Below are positions 13,501 through 22,016 of a DNA stretch of 53,601 nt, piece after piece. The number at the start of each line of letters is the position of its first letter. The stretch's first letter is position 1. The notes beneath the pieces were generated by a model. It saw only the letters and a list, made by a program, of their open reading frames with translations, searched no databases and had not been told where the DNA came from. The translations under genes were made by a program, and so were the position numbers. Source of the stretch: Colimorpha sp002372855 (GTDB taxonomy: Bacteria > Bacteroidota > Bacteroidia > Bacteroidales > P3); NCBI GenBank assembly GCA_946621635.1, contig CAMOOR010000007.1:1-53601 (forward strand), read 5' to 3'.

Positions 13501-16500
13501 TGCGGGGATGGTGAACAGGACAGCGCCGTCCTCGACAGCATCGAGGGTGTTGGCAGCCTGAGTGTAGACGTCCTCACCATTGTAGTTGATGACGAAGGAG
13601 GCCTCGTAGTCGTAGTCACCCTCGCGGTTCCAAACGAACTCGACAGGCATCTTGGTGTCAACCGTATAGTTATAGGTCGTACCGTTGGTGCCACTGCCGG
13701 GATTGACATTCAGGACTTCCTCGTTGTTCTGCATGACGCTGAGGTTGGAGTTCTGCCAACCATCGTTCCAGCTGTCGTTGACAGTGATGACAAGGTTGCC
13801 GGTGAAGCCATCGTCCCATGTGGCAGTGCCCTGCTCGGCATCGGCCTCGGCGATGACCTCGTAGCTGTTGACGAAGAAGTTGGCGGTGAGGGTGATGTCG
13901 CCTTCAACGGTGATGGTGCGCTCAGCGTCCTCGACGCCGTCGCTCCAGTTCACGAAGTGCTGGTGCTCGGCGGGAGTGGCGGTGAAGGTGAGCTCGTGGC
14001 CATAGGGGTAGTTGCCGCTCTCAGCGCCTTCGATGGTGCCGAGGGCCGGGTCGTTGACGGCGAGGGTCACGCTGTGCGTGTCGATGACGGCAACGACGTT
14101 GATGGCCTCAGGAGCCTCGAGGAAGGAGACGGTCTTCACCAGGGTGGTGCTGCCGTTCTCGACGAAGTGGTAGTGCTCGTTGGCGGTGAAGGTCAGCTCG
14201 AGCTCGGAACCGTAGAAGTAGCGGGCGTCGAAGTGCTCAACATCGGTGTAGAGCTGGTCGTCGACGTCGGCCACATCGTTGGTGACGCTGACGGTACCAT
14301 TCTCGATAGCGACTTCGAGAGGATAGGTCTGGAAGCCGAAGATGGCCTTGTAGGTGTTCTCCTCGTTGGTGCCGACGGTGACTTTACGGGTGGCGGCGGC
14401 GGTGGCGTCGTCTTCCCAAGCGGTGAACTCGTAGCCGTGGGCAGGAACAGCGGAGATGGTGACCTCGGTGTTGTACTCAGCGGTGGCGGGACCCTCGACA
14501 GCGCCGCGGACGGCGTTGTTGACCTGGTAGGTCATGGTCATGGGGTCGCCATCGAAGAGAGCGGTGAGGGTGCTGTCGCCAGCAACGGTGATGGTGGGAT
14601 TGGCGTCGGTGCCAAGAGCGGTGATGGTGTCACCATGGGCGCCCTTCCAACCCACGAAGTGGTAGTGTTCAGCAGGAGTAGCGGTGACGGCGACAGGAGT
14701 GCTGAAGTCGACATCGGCGCTGCTGGTGGCCAGCGAAGGCACAGAGCCGGGGGCAGGAGCCTCGAGGACAACGAAGTCGTCGATGTACAGCACGTACTGG
14801 TCATTTGCAGTATACTTGATGGCCATGTACTTGGTAGCAGCAGGGGCCGTGGTAGCATACTGAGTGTACGAAGTGTTGTTCGTGAACACCTCGGTCTCCC
14901 AGGTGAAGCTGGAAGGATCGTTGTCGGTGGTGGAGTAGCCGAACTCGAACGACTCGGTAAAGCCAGCGGACTGAGCCTTATAGTTGAAGGTGACAGTCAG
15001 ATCGCCAGAAGCGTTGAATTCGGGCGAGATGAGGTACTGCGGCGGGTTAGTGGAATAGTAGAAACGGAAACTACTAGTAGAAATAATTCCAGTGTTGCTG
15101 TGGCAGTTATTCATCGTCCAGCCGCCATTGCCGTTATCGAAAGTCTCGTTGAAGATTTCGACGGGATCGGGAGCGTTGTTGGGATCGTTGACATAGACGC
15201 CACCCATCTCGATGTCCTCGGTGTTGGCGGTGAGGGTGTAGACCTCGAAGTCGAGGACAGCGGTGATGGTGCTGTCGCGGGTGACGGAGATGGTCAGGGG
15301 GTTGGCGTTGCCAAGGCTGGTACCATTCTGATCCTCCCAGCGGAGCAGACGGTAATTCTCAGCAATGGTGGCGGTGAGGGTCACCTCGTCGAGATACTCA
15401 ACGGTGATGTTGTCCTCGGTGGTGCCAGTGATGGCCACGGAACCGGTGGCGCCATTGTTGAGCTGGGTGGCAGCGGTGATGGTGTAGGGGTTCTTGGCGA
15501 AGTTGGCGGTGTAGGTGATATCCTTGGTGGCGGTCACGTTGACAGGATTGTCGTTCGAGGTGGTAGCGTCGTCGCTATTGGTCCAGTTCTCGAAGTGATA
15601 GCCATAGTTAGGCGTGGCCTTGATGCCAACATTCTTATTGTACTTCACAAGAGCATTGCCGGTGGCAAGGTCGATGGCCACATCGGCATCGCCGGAAGCG
15701 GCGGGAATGTAGCTGAAGGTGGTCTTAGGCAGGAAGTTCTGTTTGCTCGGGCTACCATAGGAGGAACCACTAAAGTAAACTGAAGCATTGCTCTGGGACA
15801 CACCATAGAAGGAGGCACCAGAATAGGTACCCGCCGTGGTGACAATGAGGTCGTACAGCAAATTGCCACCATTATAGGTATAGGGAGCATCGAATGTGAC
15901 AGTCATCTCACTGCCGGAGACGGTCACGGCACCGGTATAGACGGTCGTTGCATTGGTCAAATCCTCGAACGAAGCACTGCTGTACGAATCATTTGCCACT
16001 TCGGCAACCTTAATTTCAACAACATTACCAGCCCAAGTCTTTGAAGCTGCACTGCTATAGAACTTCATGGAGGTGATGGAAGAGCCGGCAGGGATCTCAG
16101 TCAGCATGCTGGCAGGATAGATAACCTGGCTCTTGCAACCATAAGTATCAATGTACAGACCATAGACAGGAATATAGTTGTTGGTAGTCGTGCCATCGGC
16201 GATGGTCAGCTCCTCGGCGGCGGGCAGCGGAACGGTGAACTCGGTGGTACCCATGGCCTCGTCGTTGGGCTGGGCAGCGATCACGTAGGCATGCTCGGTG
16301 AAGTGGGCGGTGTAGGTGATGTTGTCGAGGACTTGGACGGTGGCTTCGGCATCGGTCAGGACATCGCTGTTCAGGTTGTTGGTCCAGTTGACGAAGTCGT
16401 AGCCGTAGTTGGCCGTGGCCTTGATGGTGGTGGTGCCTTGATAGGCAACGGTGGCATCGCCCTCGACGGTACCCATGGCGGCGTCAGCGTTGGCAACGGT

Positions 16501-19500
16501 GACGGTGTACTGGTTGGTGGAGAAGACGGGCATGAGCTTGATGTCGCCTTCGAGGGTGAAGGTGTACTCGTGGTTGGCATCGATGATGTTCTCGCCGTCG
16601 GTGCTCCAACCCATGAAGGTGAAGCCGTAGGCGGCAGTGATGTCGACGGTCACGTCGGTGCCGTAGTCATACTCGCCGTCGCCGGAGATGGACTCAACCT
16701 TGTTCTCGGCATACTCGAAGGTCACATTGTGACGGTCGATGGCGAAGGTGGCGGTGTAGGTCACAGGCTCGGTGAGGATGAAGGTACGGGGGTTGTCCGT
16801 GTTCTCATCCTGCCACTCGACGAAGTGGTAGTGTTCCTTGGCGGAAGCATCGAGGGTGACGGTCTGGCTGTAGGCCAGGTCGATGGGGTTCAGGGGCTGG
16901 TTGTTGATGATCACATTACCCATGTTGGCATCGTTGGTCAGGGCCTCAACGGTGTAGTACTCGTAGTCGTAGACAGCGAAGAGCTCGTGGGCCTCGTTGG
17001 CGAGGACGTCGATGCTATTGCCGTTGACGTTGGTGTAGATGTCGTACTCGAGGCCGGTGGTGGGATCCACGTAGGTGGCGGCGAGGTCGATGTCGTTGCC
17101 ATCGGCGTCAACCCACTTGGAGAAGTTGTAGCCGGTGTTCTCGTTGGCAGTGAGGGTGACATACTCAAGGTAGTCGGCGGCAGCGGTGCCGGCGACGCGA
17201 CCCATCATGCGATAGTCGGCGGCGACGGAACCCTTAACCTCGAACTGGTCTTTCTTGAAGTTGGCGAAGAGGTATGTGTCCTCGGTGAGGGCGAAGGGCA
17301 GCTCGACGACATTGCCGTCGGCGTCGGTCCAGTTGTCGAAGACATAGCCGTAGACGGGCACGGTGGTGAGCTGGGCGTTGATCTCGGTGAGGTAGTCGTA
17401 GGTGAAGCTGGCGTCGTTCTCGCTGACATAGGCAGCGCCGCGGATGTAGCCCTCGTCGTCGGCGTTAACGTCGACATAGACGGTGTAGGGCAGCGGGTTG
17501 ACGGTGGCGGTGAGGACGGTGTCCTCGGTGACCTCGAAGGTGAAGGGGCTCTCGGTGGAGACGAGCTCGTTGTTCTGGTTCATCCAGCCGGCGAAGGAGT
17601 AGCCATAGCCTGCGGTGAAGGCGACGGTGGCGTAGGTGCCGTGGGTGAAGGGCTCGGTGGCCTCGACGCCGTTCTCGTCGGTGACGACGGTGGTGCCGTG
17701 GGTCTCATCGGCCACATTGGCGACGATGGTGTGGTTGTCGCGGACGAAGTGGGCAACGAGGTTCAGGGCCTCGAAGACCATCTCGCTGTATTCAGCATCC
17801 TGGCTCAGCCAAGCATCCTGATCGGCATAGGTCCAGTGGCTGAACACCCAGTGGTCGTTGGCGGTGGCCGTGAAGGTCACGTTGTCGCTGAACTGGGGGT
17901 TGAGGCTGCTGGCGTCGACGGTACCGGCCTCGACGGGCTCGGCGGCGACGGTCACAGGATACTGGGCAAACTCGAAGTGAGCGGTGAGGGTGACGGGCTG
18001 GCTGACGGTGTAGAGGAAGTCGGCAGCGCTGCTGACGAGCTCAGTGCCGTTGTACCAACCGGCGAAGCTGCTGTAGTCGCCGGGGACGGCCTCGGCGATG
18101 ACATGCACCTGGGTCAGGTAGTCGACGGTGACGCTGGTGCCCTCGTAGTCGGCGAAGCGGACGCTACCCATATCAGCATCGTTGGAGGCGATGGTGAGGG
18201 TCATCTCGTCGGCGGTGAAGACGGGGACGAGGACGGTGTTGCTCTCAACAGAGAAGGTGTAGGGGTTGGTGGAACCCTCGATGGGGGTCTCAACAGTGAC
18301 GTTGTTATAGGTGGGGTTGCCTTCGCCGTCGAGGACGGGGTTGTTCTCCTCGTCGAGGACAGGCTCCTGGACGGTCTCGCGGAGACTCCAGTTAGCGAAG
18401 GTGTAGTGCTCGTCGATGGCGGTAGCCTCAACGGTAGCCTCGGTGGTGTAGACGAAGTCGTTGGTCTCGTTGCCCTCGGCATCCTTGACGGTGTAGGTGG
18501 CAACGGCGGGGCCGCTGACGGTCACGGTGTAGACATCGGGCTCGAAGACGGGATGGAAGGTCTTGGCCTCAATGACGCGGTAGGCGCGGGTGGCGTTGGT
18601 CATGTCGTCGTCGGCCCACTTCACGAAGTGGTAGTGATCGTCGGCGACGGCGGTGAGGACGACGGAGGTGCCGAAGGTGTAGGTACCCAGACCATCAACA
18701 TGACCGTGCTCGGTTTCGGCGGTGACCTCGTAGGAGGCGATGCCGAAGTGGGCGGTGAGGGTCAGGGGCTGGAGGGCCTCAACGTTGACGGGGTTCTCGG
18801 TGCTGTACTGGTCGCCGTTCTCGTCGAGCCATTCGATGAACTGGAAGCCAGTGCTGGGAGTGGCGGTGAGGGTGGCGGTGGTACCGTAGTCGTACATATC
18901 ATTATTATAAGGGCTGTTGCCGGCCACAGAGCCCATGCGGGCCTGGTTTTCGTTGGCGGTGATACCCTTAATCTCGAACTGGCCATAACCGTAGACGACG
19001 GTGATGGTGGTGTCGGAGGTGACAAGGATCTTAAGGTCGTTGGTGTCGACGGCGATAGCCTCGACGCCTTCAACGCTTGTCAGGTTGCCCGGATACCAAC
19101 CGGCGGTGCGCATGTTGGTGGCGGGGGTGGAGGTCAGCGTGACGGTACTGTTCCAATAAGGATTGGCGTTATCGGCAACAGCGCTGCCCATAGCAACACC
19201 CTCATCGGTGAGGAGGTAGTTGAAAGCAACGGTGTGGCGAGGAGTCTCAGCAATTTCAATGTCGTCGATAGAAACACCATAGCCGTAACCATCAGTGAAC
19301 TCGAAAGCAATCTGATAGGTGGCCGAGGGGTTGGGGAGAACAAATCGAGACTCGGTCCAGGTGCTAATCTGGTCAGTAAACTCTGCGCCGGGGATCAAAG
19401 TCCAATCCTCGCTAGCAGCGGTGCGATAGTAAACACGGAGTTCATCCTGATCACCAGACCAAGCGCGCTGAACGTGCCAGAAGGTGAGCATAGCACTTTC

Positions 19501-21357
19501 AACCGAGGTAAGATCGATTACAGGAGTAATAAGCTTGGTAGCATCGCCTGTAGAAGAATGATTAATCTTAGCATTATACTCACCAGTGTGAGTACCGGTA
19601 GAAGTGGAGTAGTCTCCCTGACCCATAGTCCAGGTACCATTGCCATCGACAGTCCAGCAATTGACGTCCTCCTCGGAGGACTCAAAGCCCATGGCGTAGG
19701 GCAGTGTGCGAACATAGTTCTCGTCACAAAGGGTACGAGCATCGATGGACTCTGCCGTGGAAGCGTCATTGGCGCTGCAATTGGCAACAACGGAGAAGGT
19801 ATAGGGGGTATTGGCAGTAAGACCAGTGATAGTGGCAGGCGAAGAGAGACCACTGATAGACTGATCGCCATAGGTGACAGTATAGGTGACACCTTCGGTA
19901 TTATCAACATCGTTCCAGGAGAGGGTCACGCTGTTACTGGTAGTGGCATCGACAGCGAGATTGGTGACCGGCCAGCAGGAAGGCATGACATCGACAGTAA
20001 GATCGTCGATATAGAGATAGCTATACGAGCCTGCTGTACGGGTAAGCTTTAAGGCGATATAGGAATCGGTAGCAGTGGCATTGGTAAGCTTTGCGATGTA
20101 CTTTGTATAGGTGTCACCCTGAACAGAAATGGTCTGAAGAGTGGTGAAAGTAGAGACATCGTTGGGGTCGGTCATGGTTCCCACCTCAACAGAGAAAACG
20201 GAGGTGGTATTGTTAGTCCTAGCCCAGAAGGTAACCATGTTGGCATTCATGGGGTAGTTGGTCACGTCGACCTGCGGAGTTACAGCGTAGTATGAAGTAG
20301 TGCCGCTAGCATACAAATACAAGCAGCGTTCGCCGTTGTAGGAATAGGTCGAATAGGTCGAGTTGGCATAAGAATAGGGATAATTGCCAGAACTGGGACG
20401 AGTCCAGCAGTAAGGCATCTGACTGCTGCCGGAGGGGACATTCTCGAAGCCCTCGGTCCAAGGCAGACTGGAGATGATACCGCACTCGGTGCGGAAAGTC
20501 ACGCTCTTGGCAGCGGAAGCATCAGATTCGGAGCAATTGGCAACCACAGAAAGGGTGTACTCGGTATTGCCCTCGAGGCCAGTCACAGAATAGGAATAGA
20601 CGCCAGCGGCCACGGTGCCGAGCAGCTGCTCGCCATTGTAGATGGAATAGGTGGCACCGGTGTTGTTAAGGTCGGCCCAAGTGAGGTCGACGCTGTTGGC
20701 GGTAAGATTGGAGAACACAAGGTTGGATACCGAACGGCAGGTGATGGGCTGGCCGCCGGTGAAGGTGAAGGTGGTCTTGGGAATGAAATTCCGGGCCGAA
20801 CCAGTGATAGCAGCCACGCTGCTACCGTTGTTGCCCTGCCAGCTGGCGCCAGTGGAAGCGATGCCGGAGAAATAGGCACTCTTATAAGTGCCTTCCGTCA
20901 GCGAGGCGATTTCGAGCAGGAGGTTGCCACCGTTGTAGGTGTAGGGGGTGGTGAACTCGATGGTCATGGTCGACTGGGTGCCGTCGAGGGAACCCTCGTA
21001 GACCGTGGTGGCCGTCGAGACATCCTGCCAACCGCTGAGGGTGGCAGCGCTGACCTCGGTCAGCTTCACAGAGAAGGTGGCATCACCCCATGAGCCAGTG
21101 GCGGGGGTGGACAGATAGAAGGTCATCGAAGAGATGGTGCCTCCCGTCATGCCCACTGCCTCTGCTCCTTCCTCAATGACAGAGGCAGGGTAGATGGTCT
21201 GACTGCGCACGAAATCATCCACATACAGGCCGTAGACAGGAACGTACTGGTTGGTCGCGGTCCCATCAGCAACCGTAATGGTGTTGTTCTGCGCATTCGC
21301 GGCCCACGGCACTATCATGAGTGCCATCAGGGCCAAAGTTCGTAGAAACTTTTGCAT
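10534..21357 (-). CDS. Giant T9SS-secreted surface protein (3607 aa) built of InlB-type B-repeats
   Basis: Signal peptide MQKFLRTLALMALMIVPWAA ending ANAQ. Residues about 25-205 form module A (starts ITVADGTATNQYVPVYGLY); then an Fn3-like domain, a cleaved-adhesin-like domain (GFENVPSG to YIDDLTVDV, about 300-460), another Fn3 and a second adhesin-like domain (GFESSEEDVNCW onward). From about 700 to 3035 and again at 3390-3525 run about 26 Listeria/Bacteroides-type B-repeats (TVTVANADAAMGTVEG, GYDFVNW, TYTAHF). Module A recurs at about 1714-1889, a third adhesin-like domain at about 2066-2199 and a DSWNDGWQ domain at about 2513-2620, each inside a B-repeat. Seven cysteine-paired repeats occupy about 3037-3390. 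The C-terminus (GIEDAEDANV, YDVNGRVVRT, GVYLVKVGNAPAKRVVVVR) is a T9SS type A sorting domain. It is probably an adhesin or cell-surface stalk exported through SprA. Confidence 0.88.
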   Translation of the reverse strand: MQKFLRTLALMALMIVPWAANAQNNTITVADGTATNQYVPVYGLYVDDFVRSQTIYPASVIEEGAEAVGMTGGTISSMTFYLSTPATGSWGDATFSVKLTEVSAATLSGWQDVSTATTVYEGSLDGTQSTMTIEFTTPYTYNGGNLLLEIASLTEGTYKSAYFSGIASTGASWQGNNGSSVAAITGSARNFIPKTTFTFTGGQPITCRSVSNLVFSNLTANSVDLTWADLNNTGATYSIYNGEQLLGTVAAGVYSYSVTGLEGNTEYTLSVVANCSESDASAAKSVTFRTECGIISSLPWTEGFENVPSGSSQMPYCWTRPSSGNYPYSYANSTYSTYSYNGERCLYLYASGTTSYYAVTPQVDVTNYPMNANMVTFWARTNNTTSVFSVEVGTMTDPNDVSTFTTLQTISVQGDTYTKYIAKLTNATATDSYIALKLTRTAGSYSYLYIDDLTVDVMPSCWPVTNLAVDATTSNSVTLSWNDVDNTEGVTYTVTYGDQSISGLSSPATITGLTANTPYTFSVVANCSANDASTAESIDARTLCDENYVRTLPYAMGFESSEEDVNCWTVDGNGTWTMGQGDYSTSTGTHTGEYNAKINHSSTGDATKLITPVIDLTSVESAMLTFWHVQRAWSGDQDELRVYYRTAASEDWTLIPGAEFTDQISTWTESRFVLPNPSATYQIAFEFTDGYGYGVSIDDIEIAETPRHTVAFNYLLTDEGVAMGSAVADNANPYWNSTVTLTSTPATNMRTAGWYPGNLTSVEGVEAIAVDTNDLKILVTSDTTITVVYGYGQFEIKGITANENQARMGSVAGNSPYNNDMYDYGTTATLTATPSTGFQFIEWLDENGDQYSTENPVNVEALQPLTLTAHFGIASYEVTAETEHGHVDGLGTYTFGTSVVLTAVADDHYHFVKWADDDMTNATRAYRVIEAKTFHPVFEPDVYTVTVSGPAVATYTVKDAEGNETNDFVYTTEATVEATAIDEHYTFANWSLRETVQEPVLDEENNPVLDGEGNPTYNNVTVETPIEGSTNPYTFSVESNTVLVPVFTADEMTLTIASNDADMGSVRFADYEGTSVTVDYLTQVHVIAEAVPGDYSSFAGWYNGTELVSSAADFLYTVSQPVTLTAHFEFAQYPVTVAAEPVEAGTVDASSLNPQFSDNVTFTATANDHWVFSHWTYADQDAWLSQDAEYSEMVFEALNLVAHFVRDNHTIVANVADETHGTTVVTDENGVEATEPFTHGTYATVAFTAGYGYSFAGWMNQNNELVSTESPFTFEVTEDTVLTATVNPLPYTVYVDVNADDEGYIRGAAYVSENDASFTYDYLTEINAQLTTVPVYGYVFDNWTDADGNVVELPFALTEDTYLFANFKKDQFEVKGSVAADYRMMGRVAGTAAADYLEYVTLTANENTGYNFSKWVDADGNDIDLAATYVDPTTGLEYDIYTNVNGNSIDVLANEAHELFAVYDYEYYTVEALTNDANMGNVIINNQPLNPIDLAYSQTVTLDASAKEHYHFVEWQDENTDNPRTFILTEPVTYTATFAIDRHNVTFEYAENKVESISGDGEYDYGTDVTVDITAAYGFTFMGWSTDGENIIDANHEYTFTLEGDIKLMPVFSTNQYTVTVANADAAMGTVEGDATVAYQGTTTIKATANYGYDFVNWTNNLNSDVLTDAEATVQVLDNITYTAHFTEHAYVIAAQPNDEAMGTTEFTVPLPAAEELTIADGTTTNNYIPVYGLYIDTYGCKSQVIYPASMLTEIPAGSSITSMKFYSSAASKTWAGNVVEIKVAEVANDSYSSASFEDLTNATTVYTGAVTVSGSEMTVTFDAPYTYNGGNLLYDLIVTTAGTYSGASFYGVSQSNASVYFSGSSYGSPSKQNFLPKTTFSYIPAASGDADVAIDLATGNALVKYNKNVGIKATPNYGYHFENWTNSDDATTSNDNPVNVTATKDITYTANFAKNPYTITAATQLNNGATGSVAITGTTEDNITVEYLDEVTLTATIAENYRLLRWEDQNGTSLGNANPLTISVTRDSTITAVLDFEVYTLTANTEDIEMGGVYVNDPNNAPDPVEIFNETFDNGNGGWTMNNCHSNTGIISTSSFRFYYSTNPPQYLISPEFNASGDLTVTFNYKAQSAGFTESFEFGYSTTDNDPSSFTWETEVFTNNTSYTQYATTAPAATKYMAIKYTANDQYVLYIDDFVVLEAPAPGSVPSLATSSADVDFSTPVAVTATPAEHYHFVGWKGAHGDTITALGTDANPTITVAGDSTLTALFDGDPMTMTYQVNNAVRGAVEGPATAEYNTEVTISAVPAHGYEFTAWEDDATAAATRKVTVGTNEENTYKAIFGFQTYPLEVAIENGTVSVTNDVADVDDQLYTDVEHFDARYFYGSELELTFTANEHYHFVENGSTTLVKTVSFLEAPEAINVVAVIDTHSVTLAVNDPALGTIEGAESGNYPYGHELTFTATPAEHQHFVNWSDGVEDAERTITVEGDITLTANFFVNSYEVIAEADAEQGTATWDDGFTGNLVITVNDSWNDGWQNSNLSVMQNNEEVLNVNPGSGTNGTTYNYTVDTKMPVEFVWNREGDYDYEASFVINYNGEDVYTQAANTLDAVEDGAVLFTIPAHNTVLPNTNVTFTATPNLGYEFVNWTNNGEEVSTEASFSMPIVENTTLTANFNFVGFAVTVASNNDVMGTAYINDDAEQTSYVAAYEEEVVLTAVPAEYGYDFINWTLNGTEVSTENPATVQITDNANYVANFNFHDFALTVVSDNEERGTATGSGIYPYGTQVEISAVANEGFTFLQWNDGNTDATRTVTVDGEVTYTASFRTDAEYTVTVIAEHGAVTGNAGTFYENQVATLFATPATGYGFAGWYDETNTTLLSEANPFEYTVTDNVTLTARFTAENFTLTLLADATMGSVTGAGEYPFGTEVVINANANEGYRFVQWNDDVVTNPRTITITGNMEFTALFEALPPAEYYIGATAINGTVEGTGSYADGAQVTLTATPNNCYQFTGWMNGNTVVSTDNPYIFTATENVTLMAIFDAINITGEETQVACGSYTWNGNTYTASGDYPVHLTTEGGCDSTATLHLTINNATTGAVTAEACGSYSWNGNTYDESGVYTYTTTNANGCDSVVTLTLTINTPVNVEETAQACSEYTWNVNNQTYTESGVYTASITDANGCDATATLTLTISGAVTETVTATACGSYEWNGQTYDASGEYTYTTTSVNGCDSIVTLQLTVLESVAGGDSTAVACGSFEWNGEFYTQSGDYTLNLMTANGCDSTVTLHLTINQAVNTVLDVTACDTYTWETNGVEYTSTGTYLYTFENGSAAHCDSTVTLNLTINSSSISTIETTAVGSYEWNGNVYTESGEYTFNGQTVNGCDSVVTLILTIETQTYTVTVGTNNAAMGNVNPAGTFTVAAGETFTATAEANDGFRFAGWSNGATTETVTITVESDTTLTANFEAINYTISATSNDETMGTVLGSGEYAAGATVTLTAVANSGYHFVRWSDGTTDDHYIFTAEADVELVAYFEADPTGIEDAEDANVAIYSADSKIIVKGAENMDIYVYDVNGRVVRTQANATETVEFTMNTTGVYLVKVGNAPAKRVVVVR
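11190..12240 (-). repeat. Seven tandem ~50-residue cysteine-paired repeats in the giant protein
   Basis: Each unit follows the plan A-C-G-S-Y-x-W-N-G, then Y-x-x-S-G-x-Y-T, then N-G-C-D-S-x-V-T-L-x-L-T-I, with one cysteine near each end (about residues 3037-3390). The seventh unit has lost the first cysteine (VGSYEWNG). The units are well diverged at the DNA level, so this is an old array rather than a fresh expansion. Confidence 0.8.
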
Positions 21358-21654
21358 GATGTTTTTTTTTTGGTTGTTAATAAATGTTTTATTTTACGTT
21401 TTTTTTATTTCCTAATCAATTGTTTTTGTCTCCGCGGCTTCCCTTTCCATCGTACAGCGTGCTTCCGGGCCATTCCCTGCGCCTCCTTTTTTTCACCCTC
21501 CAAAATCCTGTCTTTTTCGTCCGCACACATTCCACTACACCACAACCGGACGTAAATTGCCCACAGCAATACATCATCCTACCCCGCACTAAATAGTTCT
21601 TGTCTAGTTAGTTGTAGTACAAATTGGCAGTTCTCTGCATAGTATTATGTCCTG

Positions 21655-21662
21655 CAAAAATA
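21655..21662 (-). promoter_or_regulatory. Candidate -7 box for the giant surface-protein gene
   Basis: On the minus strand TATTTTTG fits TAnnTTTG, with a partial -33 element (TTGG, 21681-21684) about 18 nt upstream. The inferred leader is about 290 nt, very long and U-rich near the start codon, so post-transcriptional control is possible. The rest of the 659-nt spacer to pepP holds the G-rich element at 21831-21899 and nothing else recognised. Confidence 0.5.
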
Positions 21663-21830
21663 CAAACTTTTTTCCAATCACCAACTTTTTTTTTGCACAC
21701 ACACTTACTTTTAACGTTTTTCACCACGCAGAACCACCCGTGTTTCGGCCCTCTAGAAGGTATCTATAGAATAAATAGGTACAATATATTTAGTACCTAC
21801 CCCCTGCCACCGCCCTGCCAAGACCGTACC

Positions 21831-21899
21831 ATCTCCCACCATGGTAGGAGATGGGTGGGAGTTGGGTGGGAGTTGGGTGGGAGTTGGTAGGGAGTTGAT
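21831..21899 (+). repeat. G-rich repeat element, copy 2 (G-quadruplex motif)
   Basis: It starts with the near-palindrome ATCTCCCACCATGGTAGGAG, then several 11-bp units GGGTGGGAGTT, ending TAGGGAGTTGATGG. Compared with copy 1 (3300-3354) it has more units. Six GGG runs separated alternately by 1 and 4 nt satisfy the classic G-quadruplex pattern. It lies 118 nt upstream of the pepP start. Confidence 0.8.
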
Positions 21900-22016
21900 G
21901 GCTATTTATCAGTGGTTTATGTGTTTTTGGTTTTTAGGGCGATTTTTCGTCGGGAAACGGAAACAATAAATCTGTTTTTTTTGCGTTATGAAGACAAAAA
22001 TTTAAAACTACATATC

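Noticed and set aside
10822..20052. Very long plus-strand open frames (for example 10822-15783 and 16291-20052) opposite the giant gene
   Set aside because: They are glycine/valine-rich mirror frames caused by the skewed codon use of the minus-strand gene, with no signal peptide, domains or promoter. The minus-strand frame has clear domains throughout.
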